Assembly: GCA_030062745.1 (NCBI GenBank)
Contig: CP099842.1
Span: 1,984,001 to 2,048,000 of the forward strand
Origin: Capitulum mitella
Taxonomy: Eukaryota; Arthropoda; Thecostraca; Pollicipedomorpha; Pollicipedidae
Reading direction: 5' to 3'
DNA: 64,000 nt
The translations under genes were made by a program, and so were the position numbers. Of the stretch, positions 26,401-38,400 are shown one piece after another. Positions within the stretch are counted from its first letter, which is position 1. The number at the start of each line of letters is the position of its first letter. The notes beneath the pieces are model-generated. The model was not told the origin of the DNA, searched no databases, and saw only the letters and a list, made by a program, of their open reading frames with translations.

Positions 26401-29400
26401 CCGCCACCCCTTCCCGTCGCCCCGGGGCGACAAAGCACGTTTTTACCATGCTAATTAATTAGCGGCCGCGCGCGGCAGCATTGATCTCCGTAATGAAAGC
26501 GGGCGGCGTCAATTAGCGGGCTGGCCTCCCGTCGCCGGCCGCCGCCTCCCGGGCGGTGATGACCTGGAGAGCGGGCCAGCGGCCGCCTGACCGGCGCCAG
26601 GCGGGCTGCGGGGCCGACCAGACGTCTGCCGGGCAACTCCGGACCCCGGGGGCCCGGGAGGCAGAGGAGATCCAGACACGGGTGTCAGATCTGATGGGTA
26701 GCTGGGCTCCGGACAGGTTTTGGAGATTTCCACTGCTCATGTTCTTCCTTTTTTCACTCTTTTATGTGTATCTGTGCATTGCTTATCTCTGTTGCTAACT
26801 TCCAAGATCTCTCAGAGCCAAATCTAAGATCGACCTTGATCTGGAAGAGCTGATATTGTTTGCCCTCGATACGGCTCATTGATTTGGCAGGGGTGACAAA
26901 GGGCGGGGAACTATATGGCCGGATGTGATTGGCCAGGTGCTACTGAGAATCGGACAGGAAGGGTTGATTGCCGCAAAATTATCTCTTTCAGGTGACAGTC
27001 GAAATGTAACCAGTGAAAATGCTGCCCTCTTGTTTATGTAGCGCTTCAGCGTCATGACGACAATGAAAGTCGCGGGCCGTATGTAGTAATGAGAAAGGAA
27101 AAAAAAACGTTTTGAGCCGGTGTGAAAGTCCACGATCGCCTCAAAGTCCAGAAGGAGTTATAAGCACTTTCCTGTCAGATTCACATCGGATTCCATTGTT
27201 GGAAGCTATCAAACCTGTTCCTCCAAAACGCCAGAAGTGCGCCACTCAAGAACAGGGTTGGATACGTGTTCTCCTTGCTTGTCCAGGCGGGAACCTGTAC
27301 CTTTCAGTGCTCAGGTGACTCAGAGAGCGCTGCTGTCAGCTGACATTAGGCCAGCTCCAGCAAGCACTCGGCTCCTCAGCTGGAATGCCTCTTCATTTTC
27401 CCATTAGAGGCCTAGGAAGCCCCTGAGGTCACTCTCCACCAGTCGACATCTGAAAAACGGAATTATCGGAAATTCATTACGTGCACCACTTACTGTTGCG
27501 ATTGACCAACCTGCTGTTTTCGTAAGAAATGTGGAGACCCGCACCTGCCCCACCTCCCTGCTGTCCGGGTGTTCCGCGGTGTTGGCGCGCTGACTGACAC
27601 GTGACGTACGTCCTGGTCGCGGTCCGCCAGGTGACACGAGGCTGGTGCGCCTGCCGGAGACGGTGCTGGAGCGGGCGGTGGCACTGCTGGCCACCTCAGC
27701 GGAGTTCACGGTGCTGGCGAGCGTCAAGCAGGAGCCGCAGAACGCCGGCACCATCGTCGCCTTCTCGTTCGACACCAACAGGTGAGCTGCCCGCGTGGCC
27801 AGGCGCTGCTGAGGTCTCTGACAACTGAGCATCCGCTATCTTGAGCCCCGACAATCTTGTGCGATTATGACGACTGTGTGCCGTTGGATTTCTGACCAGA
27901 CGTTTGGATTCGTGTCTCTCGATGTTATCGTCTGCGCCCATCGGTTTCAGATCAAAGCAAGTAAATTATTTGCGCTTGAAATCGTTGCCATGACACAGAT
28001 GTCTGGTCATCGTTTGTGGCATCCCGTCGTCGGACACGCCACCTTCCCCTCCCCCTCCGGTCCTCCGGTATGCTGCCCTTCAGCGGGCTCGTGTCTGGCG
28101 CCATTCTGCGCCCCCTGACTTCCGGTCTCCTCCACTGCGGCCGCCTCCCGCTCGCGCCATCCACCGCCCCCACTGGACCGATCAATACGCGCACAAACGC
28201 ACCTCGCACGCAACCAAGGTCGGCTGCCCCTGTGAATTAGTCACCCCGTGCGCCAACCGCCGATACCTTAGCAACGCACGCATCCTCTGTCGGTGCGGTC
28301 AGTTTTTGAGAGTGCGCACGTTCCTGGAGCCCAGATCATTTTCGTAGCAGTTAACACGTCATTGTATTCATTGTGGGTTGCCGAATCATGCAATTATCGA
28401 AGTCATCAGTGGACTGCAGCTTCGGGGAAGCGTTATCGCTTCGATTATTGCTTTCGGTCACGGCATGGTCTAATCTGATGGCTCTATCTCTGCCTGTCGA
28501 ACAGCGAATCGGAATCCCGAGAAAAACGGACAGTGGGCATTGATTGACCGAGTGTTGCGTCCTTCCCAGAATAGCTCCGTCCGATATCATTCCACTCCTT
28601 GCCTCGATCTCGATTCGCACGTTCTGTAACGTGACGTTTGTTTACATGCCCACAAAAACGGCATCACTTTTAGAACCCGACGGCCCAGTGTTTAACGATG
28701 GATTCGAGAAGTATCATCGACTATCGGGGGACCCTCCGCGACGCGACCGGCTGTCCAGCAGGCGATCGAGCGCACGTTAAAAACCGATAGCCGCCAGTTT
28801 ACGACCAGCACCCTCCTCCTGCTCGAGGGGTCCTGGCCCGGTGAAGGGCAGACCTACCGGGAGGGGAGCGGCGTGCCAAGTGTTTTAACAACACTCCCAT
28901 TGGACCGGACAGTAATGGCAAGTTTTGCTGCGTCCACCCCCCTGATGCCGTGAAGGAATGACTCACTAACAATCGGCAGTCTAGCAGCCCACGCTCTGCA
29001 AAGCCAAGGTTTTTACGATTAGCTGAATACACATCAGTTCTGTTGTTGACGTTGGCTTTCGATACTGGAACACGCATTGACATCGTGTCGTTTTGTGTGC
29101 TCTGTGGCGTAAGTGACCCAGACGTCAATCCTCAGTTAGGACAGTCACCGAAGTTTGGTTTATGCAGCCACTGGGCATTCAGTCATACAGAGGCTGTGTT
29201 TGCCTTGCGGTGATGGTTTTCCGACGCATTTGTCCCTGGAGGTCAGGTCGGAGGCTTAGCCGAGACGACTGGGTCATTGGAACGTTCATCACAGGCGAAG
29301 AGCAACAATTAGAAGACTTCGCGTGCCTGTTTTTGTTCTTAAGACTGCGCTTTTCATCTCGACCGCGACGTTGAAAAGTGTATGTTCGGTCTAACCCGTG

Positions 29401-32400
29401 TCAGCTGCGTGGCGGGCAGTCACGTGCACGGAACAACTGTACCTCAACTCCGACAGACCTGTCCTGCTGTCGGCCGCGCGGGCGTGCCTCTGCGTACATA
29501 CCGCACACGTGGACGTGACTCAGAGTCAGCTGATCGCGTTGCAGTCGGACTGTTCTGGCGGAGACAAATGCGCCGCCACCTGTGCCTGATGGAAGCCGAC
29601 GTTTTTATGTCCGCGCCCGAGAATCCGGGCCACAGCTGTTCCCGGTTTGAAATCATTCAAAGTTCCGGCTTTGGCCGGGCTTCTCTCTCTTCCGTCCTTC
29701 CTCCATTCTCTCTCTCTCTCTCTCTGCTTTTTTCCCCCTTTCTTTTTCTTTCCCTCTCTCACTCTCTCCCTTTCCCTTCCCACTCTCTTCCTGTCTATCT
29801 TTCCTTCTTCTCGCCTTTTCTCTCTATCCCTCTCAAACTCCGTCATCTCTGTCTCTCTCCATCTCTGTCTTCTCTCTCTCTTCCTCTCCTTTTATTTCCT
29901 TTTATCTCCCTGTACGTTTATATCTCTTTCTTTACTTTTTATTCATAGTCCCTGCCTTACTGTCTACTGCCTTACTGCTGTTTCTCTTTCTATCCCTTCT
30001 CATTATCACCACTGCTCGTTTCCCCGGAAGTTTCCTCGTCAGCAGCAGCGGACGCCACAAACGAAGGGCGGCATTTTCGCCGATTGGCGGAGCCCCGGCC
30101 CGCGATCCGCACAGCTGGCCGTGGAATGTGTGTCGGCGGTGCTGTGACGGTCTCGGATCGATCTCTGTTTTCCCTGAGCGGAATTTGTTTCAAACCAAGC
30201 GGATAATGTAAGAGGATTGAGACAAAGTATTATGGTTGTGGACAGTGGGCACTGACGGTAGCCGGAACACACAGGGGGCCAGTCATCCGATGGCTCACCT
30301 GCACGGGAGTGTATTGCCATGAAAGCCGATTGGCTCATGTGTTTACTGCCAGGTAGCTCTCGCCTTTCGTGGTTGTTCCACACAATATCAAAAGAAACAA
30401 GACCCAGCGAAGATCTGTTAAAATGCTCTGAGGACTGTCTCAAGAAACCGAACCCCTGAAACGGATTTTCTACCACTTCACGTGCATCGTAAGTTTCGAG
30501 TATTTTGGATAATTCCGTACCGCTGCACGTACATCTCCCATGTATTTTACGACCCAATCCAGCGCTCGAATCCTCACCGCGCTCTGCAGCGCTCTGAAAC
30601 AAGTCTGATCTCGCGGGAGTCACCGGCGGAAACCAGCCATCAGCTGATTGGTCGGACACCAGGTGCGGGCTCGTCTGGCGGGCACGGCTCGGCCGCGGAC
30701 GGGTCCGCACGCGGCCGGCGCTGGCGGCCGCGGACCGTCAATGTGCGGGGGACGGCGATTAGAGCGCGGACGGCGGTGGATTATCCGCCGACTGAACCAG
30801 CGGCCGCCGGCCGGTATCCGGTCCTGCCCGGCGCACAAAGAGCCGCTCTGCAGCCACCCACGGCGGCGCCGGCCGCGGCTCTGGCGGCCCGCCGGGCAGC
30901 AGACGGCTTCGAGCACACAGCCGGGCAAACTGGGCACTGCCGCTCGTCTCGTCAGGCAGTCGTCGGTCCCGACGACTGCCTGGACAGTCGGCGGGGCTGG
31001 ACTGGCTGTCGGGAGAACGGCCCGGCCATCTGCTGTTCACTGGAGGCGGAGAGCGTCTCGTCATATCCTGTGCTGCATCGATAGTTTACAGACTTGCCCG
31101 AGATGTCGGACGCAGCAGGAACGGTCCTCTTCCCGCCAGTTCCGGGTTTTGGGGTCCAGCCGCAGCAAACGCCGGAGTCACGTTCCAGACCGGGCCAACC
31201 TACGCTAGGCCTTCTGCGCCAGGCCTTCTAACGTCAGCCGGTCCGGCAGGTCCCTGGAGGTGCAGTCGTCTGGTGGTCATGTCCTCTAACGTCAGCCGGT
31301 CCGGCAGGTCCCTGGAGGTACAGTCGTCTGGTGATTGTGTCCTCTAACGTCAGCCGGTCCGGCAGGTTCCTGGAGGTGCAGTCGTCGGGGCGCACGGACG
31401 AGATCCGGTTCCACTACACGCGGCGGCGCGTCGGGCGGGACCGCGCCATGCAGCCGGACGTCCACATGGAATCGTTCAGCTACCGTCTGGCCGACGATCA
31501 CTGGCACAGGTGCGTCTCCTTCCCCCCCTCCCCACCCAGGCGGCGGTGACAGGCGGGAGCTCTCCGATGATGGGGAGGTCGTGCAGCACGTGAACGGTCC
31601 CGTGCCAGCAACCGCGGGTAGGGCTTTATTGAGAATGGGATGCCACTAAAGTTCATAAATTAAGTGATGCAATTGTTTGTCAGATTAGAAAGTTGTATTG
31701 ACCACGCTTTTGTGATTGCTCATTTGGCCTTGATGCGTTTTGGCCACTCGTTTCGGTCAACAACTTTTTCGCAATTTCAGCTTGTTTTGAACTTTGCAGT
31801 TTTCGCTAGATTTGGACACAAGCATAAGGGCCCAGGTATTTGCAGAAAGATACGCAAAGTCTTATTAAGTTTATGTTTCTGTCACCAAGGAAGGATGCAA
31901 AAGGGAAAGAGATACGTTCCGCCTTTTCTGATTTAAGCATAGCGAACGATAAACCATTCGGAATTTTGGCTATCCCAAATTATCAGTCTGGATCCGAATC
32001 TGGTTTCCAGGTGATGCCCATTAATACCGTTACTACCTTTAAGCCTTCTGAAGCGTCATGATGGTAAATTTCACGTTACTCACGGTTATGGCTGAGTCGA
32101 ACCTGGCATAGCTTCATCAGCCTAATGCCTCGGCTGCTAATTTAGATATGGAAATGGCCGTCGGCGACTGAATGCTGTTCCATCCGACCAAACGTCGACA
32201 CAAAACTCAAAGCCGCTTGACGAGTTCTTCGTTCCTTTTCTTCCGAGTTTCAAAATCGATAACGCTCTGAAACAAACTTTCCAGCCCCTGACGTGGTCCC
32301 TTTAGGCTTAAGATTTGCATCGGGATAATGGCCTTTCCGGAACGAAATACCCAATTTGATACATTTCACACTTGAAGAAAATCCAGTTGACTTCTGGTAT

Positions 32401-35400
32401 CCGCCCTATGCCATTTGTCTGAAACTGGATGTGCTCTTCCCGGACCAAATTCGCTGAACCCTGCATGAAACTTTGGAAAGGTATGTTTGGCTGCGCTGAA
32501 ATACTGTGTCCACCTCATGGAAGTCTTGATCTGTGGGGAGTGTCGAGCAGTGTTTCCCAGTGTCTGTGAATTCGAGCCATCCGCCTACCGACACCTTCCT
32601 CCCTCACAGCCCGACCACCCGACCAGAACCCAGCCACTACCCCATCCATTTCGACACGCAGAGCACAGCACGTTAGGGCCTCTGCCTGGAAACAGGCGGC
32701 TGGAGGTCAGGGTTAGCACCCATGCTGAGGCGTTCTCTCGCTTTAGCGCCGATTCGCGGCGGTCCCCAGAGGTCCGGTCTATTTCCGTTCCGATCGGCTG
32801 TCGTCGACTGCGAAACGGATTAACGCCCCCGTCTGAAGCCATAGTCTGAGATCCGATTGTCTGGCGAAACGATTCTCAGAATCCAGCGCTGAAAAGCAAG
32901 ACGCTTTCGCTGAGTCTTTCAGCTATTGGATCCTCCGTTGTCGACTGCCATCTGTTTGGATAACGTCTGTTATTTGCTGGATAAAATCGCTGACATTGCT
33001 AGGTTATGGAAACAGTAGATTAAGGCGTTTCGAGGGTCATTGCGACCAAAACGTAGCTCCCCACTCAAAGCATTCCTTCGTGTTGTCGATGTCAGTTGGG
33101 TCCGTGGATGACTGAATGCTACAAAGTAGCTGTCCTCTGCGCCAGTCGCTGAGATGGACTGCAACCGACTGCGACACGTCCCTGGCATCCGCTGACCCCA
33201 TGACTCCCCGGCCCGGCCGCCGAGTCCGCGGGGTCGTGACCCGGTCGCCCGGGGCGTTTTCACTGGCGCCGCGCTGCCGCTGTGTTCCAGACTGGCCGTG
33301 ACCGTGTCCGGGCAGCAGCTGGACGTGTTCGTGGACTGCCGGCACGTGCACTCGCGCGTCATCCACCCGCCTGAGCAGAATGCCACGGCGGCCGGCGCCG
33401 GCCTGCCCGAGCCGCAGCCGCTCCAGCTCTGGCTCGGCCAGAGGAACCCGCGCAACTTCATGTTCCAGGTACGGTGCTCCGGCCGAGCGGGCGGCGGCGG
33501 CCGCCCGCGGCGGATAATTTCGGACGTGTTCTGCTCGACGTCGCGTGCCGTGGCGGTAATGGCCCGCGGCGATTCTCGTGAGATGGCGCCGCGTGCTCGC
33601 CAGGCCGGGTGGCGTGCGGTTTGGACGGCGTTCCTGCGGCCTGGGCCGCCGGACGTCTGGATCGTTTTGCCCCGCCGGCTCACGGCGACAGACAGACAGA
33701 CACACGCTGCCGGGGTCCATGTCTGCGCCGGAGGCGTTCCCGAGGCGAGGGAAGTGTGACTGTGAAATGGAAATGAATCTCACATGCTGGTCAGATACTA
33801 CAGCTCCCAGAAGGCGGTTCATTGGCTATCAGTTTCTCCCAAGCTGCGGATTACTACGGCCTGCCTGTCGGATAAAGTGTTTCCCCTGAGGCAAGTGGCG
33901 GCAGAACTGACTCAGCTGGATCTAAAACTCCCTGTCCGGTCCTGAACAGCGGGTCTGGAGGGAGTCGCCGGCAGCCACGCCAGCGCCGAACTGCCCCACG
34001 CTACATTCATTTAGCCCTAAACTGAGTCATCTGAGCTATGGTCGAGACGTTATTGCAGCATGCATCGATCTCGTATGAGCCGGACGATCAATGCATGGTC
34101 AGGCGGCGCGGGGCCGGCGCCCAGCTGGGCTCGCCCCCGAATCTGCCGGGAAGATGACGATGAAACAGCTCCCCCTCAAACCCGGCGGCTCGGTTCCAGA
34201 GAATGGTCTCGTATGCGGGTCTCGCGACCGGTTCCCAATGCGCTTCTCTGGGAGGTGCTCGCAGTGGGCTCTCGCCGTCGGGCGGCGGACAGCTGGGTCG
34301 TGAGCGGCCCCCCCCCCCCCCTCCTGCCGTATAGATCCCTCCGATACGGCACACGGGAGGGGGCTGGACGGCAGCGCGCTCATTATCGACTGATACCAGA
34401 CAAAACAGCTCATTAGCCCCGTCCCGCGCCGCTCGGACAGCCGCGCCGGTGTGGTCGCGGCCGCGCCACGCTGGCCGCCGCCGCGGCCGCGCGGCAATTG
34501 CTACTCGTTAGGCACAGCGCCGAGGCTGCTTGAGAAGCCGACCTGATGGATGACGTGCGAATGAGAGCGGTCCGTCGGCTGCCGATGGAGCGGCGCAAGC
34601 CTCAGGGTCGAATGAAACAGCCCTCCCAATTAGCCGTCTATGTAGGGATGGCCTCGCACGAGGCCTCGCAGGAGGACCAAGACGACGGTTCGAAGCGCTT
34701 GCCAGGCGGTTGGCTGAGCCCTTCGAGCGTCCGGATTTCCCGGAACAGCTCAGACCGGGTCCAAAAGACTCTGTCAAAGTGGCGCGAAAATTAATCAATC
34801 TGCCGGCTATTCTGGCATCCGCCGCGGGTGGTCCAGGCGGCGGAGCGGCGGCCGATCCCACCGAACAGCCGGCAGCCGCCTCTGACGGGAGCCTGACCTG
34901 AACGAGGGCGGCCACCCCGAACCCCGTTCCTCTTCCCTCCCCTCCTCCGCTCCTCCGCCCTCCCCGGGCCGCGCGTCGTCTCGCGATCATCCGTCATCCT
35001 CGTTTCAATTCCGCCGGCTTGCGTCGGGGCCGACGAGCCAAGTTCCGCCCCGGGCGGCGCTGATTGCGGCGTAATCGCCGGGAGATCGCCTTCACATCGG
35101 ATCAGACCGGCCGGCCCGTCAGCGAGCCGTGAGGAGCCGTCAGGCCGGCGGCATCTGCATACGGACCCGGCCTGCGTTGATGGCGGAGCCGGGGACGGAC
35201 CTCCGACGGCGCGGCCCCTCGTCTCCCCACCCCCGTCTGAAGGAGGCGGCGGCGAGGAACGATGAGCCGCCGGAAGGCCCGCCCCTGGCTCGGCTGACGG
35301 AGCGCGAGTTGGTCCGACTGCTTTGTTTCCTGCGGGTGTCCGTTGAACACGAAACACGCCGAACACGACGGAGAACATTCCGAGCAGGCCAACGCCCCGC

Positions 35401-38400
35401 CACCGCAACTGAAAACCGGACAGTCTGTCTGGACGGTTCGCCTGCTCTCTCCTGGCCTATAGTTGTCTGCTCTCTCCTGGCCGGTGGGAAGGAGTGCGTT
35501 CTTCGAGGCTCCGACCTTCGACTCTCTGCCGTGCAGTAGAGACGGGACTGGTGGGAGCGGCCGGCGGCCGCGCCGCCGGCACGGTTCGCCGCCACTGACG
35601 GCCGCCACTGACGGATGGCCGGCCGGCGGACCGGCGCCGCCGCCGGACGCGACGTGCCGCCGCCGGCGACGCGGTAGCGCGGGAATGTGCTAATGGAGCG
35701 ACCGACGGCCGGGCGAGTCGCGGCCGACAGCCCCTCCCTCCCCGCCGGCGCCGCGCTGGTCGACGAAGGGGGGGGGGGCGCGAGCAGACGCTGGAGCAAA
35801 TTGGTGTCGATTGTCAGGCTTGTTCAGTGGGAACGTGGCGCACATTGTCAATGGAGGCGGACGGCGATGACGTGCGAACAGTTATTGTTTGTTTGTTTGC
35901 TGGTTACGGGAAGTATGCTTTAGCAAAACCAAACCAGGCCCTATTCTTGTGATGACATTTTTAGATTTTGGCGTTTTCGAGTCTCCCACAGAAGCTCCTG
36001 ATTACCAATGATCGATCTATAATAAACAACTTCGTCAGTCGTTCACGCCGCCGCGGAGTGACACCTTGTTATTTCTGCCCATCGCCTCGCCCACGAAGGG
36101 ATAAGCACAACATGGTTTTTCCGAACGTTTTTCCTGGCGCTGAATCGATCCCGCCGTTTGGATAAGGGCTTTTCCCCGCCGAAACGGGCGACAAAAACCG
36201 GCTGCCCGTCGCTAAGAACCATTGCCCCGTCTGCCGCGTCTCGGCCACGAAAATAACGCGTCACTCATCTCGCGCCCGGATGCTGCCGCCGTCGGCGGCG
36301 GCGACGGCGGCTGCAGAACAATATCAGACCGGTCAGGTTCCGGCGGCGGCTGCTGCAGGACAATACCAGACCCGGTTGTGTTCCGGCGACGGCTGCTGCA
36401 GGACAATATCAGACCAGTCAGGCTCCGGCGACGGCGGCTGCAGAACAATATCAGACCGGTCAGGTTCCGGCGGCGGCTGCTTCAGGACAATATCACACCC
36501 GATAATGTTCCGGCAGCGGCGGCTGCAGGACAATATCCCCGGTAATGTTCCGGCGGTGGCGTCTGCAGGACAGTATCACACCGGGCAATGTTCCGTCGGC
36601 GGCGGCTGCAGCGGAACAATATCAGACCCGGCAGTGTTCCGTCGGCGGCGGCTGCTGGGCCCATAATCCCGACCCGGCCAGACGCCGGCGGCGGTATTTC
36701 GGGCGCGGCCGGTGGTCGTAACTCGACGGCCGGCCGCCGCTGAGCGCCGCCGGACGGCCGTCTCTGCCGCGAACAGCTCCCATCCATCAGGCGCCGGCCG
36801 CTGGCCGTCGGCGGCCGGCAGACCTGGTCTGGCAGCAGGAGATCGCCCCCGGGCGGCGGCCGGCAGACCTGGTCTGGGCGGCAGACCTGGTCTGGCGGCG
36901 CGAGACTGCTCCGGGGGCGGCCGACTGCAGCGCAGTCTGAATCCGGCACGGCGGGATGGAAGTCGACCCTGTGGAGTCAACGTTGTTCACGCTGGACGGC
37001 ATCTAGCGGGCTGGCCGGTGGAAAACTCCTACATCCTCCTGAGTCCGGCTCCGGTTGGAAGGGATTCCCGGTATCCCCATCCATCATCATCATCATCATC
37101 ATCGGTATCCATATAGTAGATATAACTGATACCGGGGCCTTTTTCCTCTCGAACTGCAGCAGACAGCGTCATGTACGTAAGAATTCAGAACATCACGAAA
37201 AGACCTTGCTGTTCTCAGCTCCGTGCCGGACGTGATGTGACGTCATCAGAGACGGTCTGGCATCAGCCGGACCCTGCGTCAGATGGAGCCTGCGGCCGCT
37301 CTCAGCCGCCATCACTTCCTTTCCGGATCGGGCGACGCCGCTGCTCACGGTCGCGGCCGTGCCAGGGACGCCCAAGGACGGACGGCAGCGCCGCCGGTCC
37401 GGTGTCCGCCGTCCTCCCGCGCCGCCCGTCCCTGCAGCGGCGTCCGTGCCGGCGATCAGGGGCCGCAGTCGCTGCCTCCGCGCGAGCCAGCCCGGCGCCG
37501 CCGGCGTCACGTCCTCTCCCGGCCGCCGCCGGACTTGGCTCCGCCGGCGCCGCTATCTCCGTCCGGACCATTAAGTCACGTGGTTTTGGCACTTGTTACA
37601 GACGCCGTAAAAACGCCGCGGGCGGCGGCGGCGCGGTCGAACGGCGAGTGGGTCGGCGCAGACGCGGGGCGGCGGCGGCGCCAGGAGCCGCGTGGACGCG
37701 GCCGCGCCGCCGCCGCCGACCGTGCCAGCGGCCGCTCCACGCGACCCTGCCGGCCGTCTGGCGCGAGTTGGCAGCGTCGGCGGCGACGGCGTCCCGCCGG
37801 CACCGACGCCGGCTGTTGCCAGGCCGGCCGGCGACCGGCGGCGGCGCCGACCCGAGCGCTGGCAGACGCTGACCTGACGGCCGACCGAGTCACGGCTGGC
37901 TAATGAATGACTCAGAAGCTGTTGGATGTAGTCGCATCGCAAAATTTTCTGGTAGCTGTTCTTCATTTCTTGGTTTGTATTTCCAGCCTCAGTTGTTTGT
38001 ATGGCCCGGACTTTGCGCATGGGCAAAAGGCTAAAATTGATTTTAGCGGTAACTGTTATCACTTCGCAGTACCTTGTCATCTTTTTTTCCGGTCTCGACA
38101 CCTCATGTATCATAATTTCGCACTTAACGATATGCATCATATCTGATTTCGCGTACCTGGATACGATGACGTGAACAGAGATATATGAGATCGTCGTCTT
38201 GCGCCAGACAGAGGACGTCCTTAATGCAACGCATATAGGCAGAGGCGGGCACACAGTCACATACTCGGGTGCTCAGGCAAACACCTCTGGGAAAGAATCC
38301 TCGTGCTGAAGGCAGACCTGGCTGGCTGCGTCCCTCAGAGCTGAATGACGGCGTCAGAGGAAGGGCTAGAGCCAACGGAAACACCGTGTCTTATTTTGGT

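Larger units (their letters stand above)
22151..27630 (+). other. NELL: NELL intron 2, 5.5 kb
   Basis: A phase 1 intron holding the AC/AT microsatellite and the TAATTA island. GTTAATTATTCAGC at about 22937-22950 is another AT core in GC-rich DNA. No other gene is recognised. Confidence 0.85.

Noticed and set aside
29526..29846. Arg-Glu-Lys-rich minus-strand frame
   Set aside because: A shadow of the plus-strand polypyrimidine tract in intron 3.
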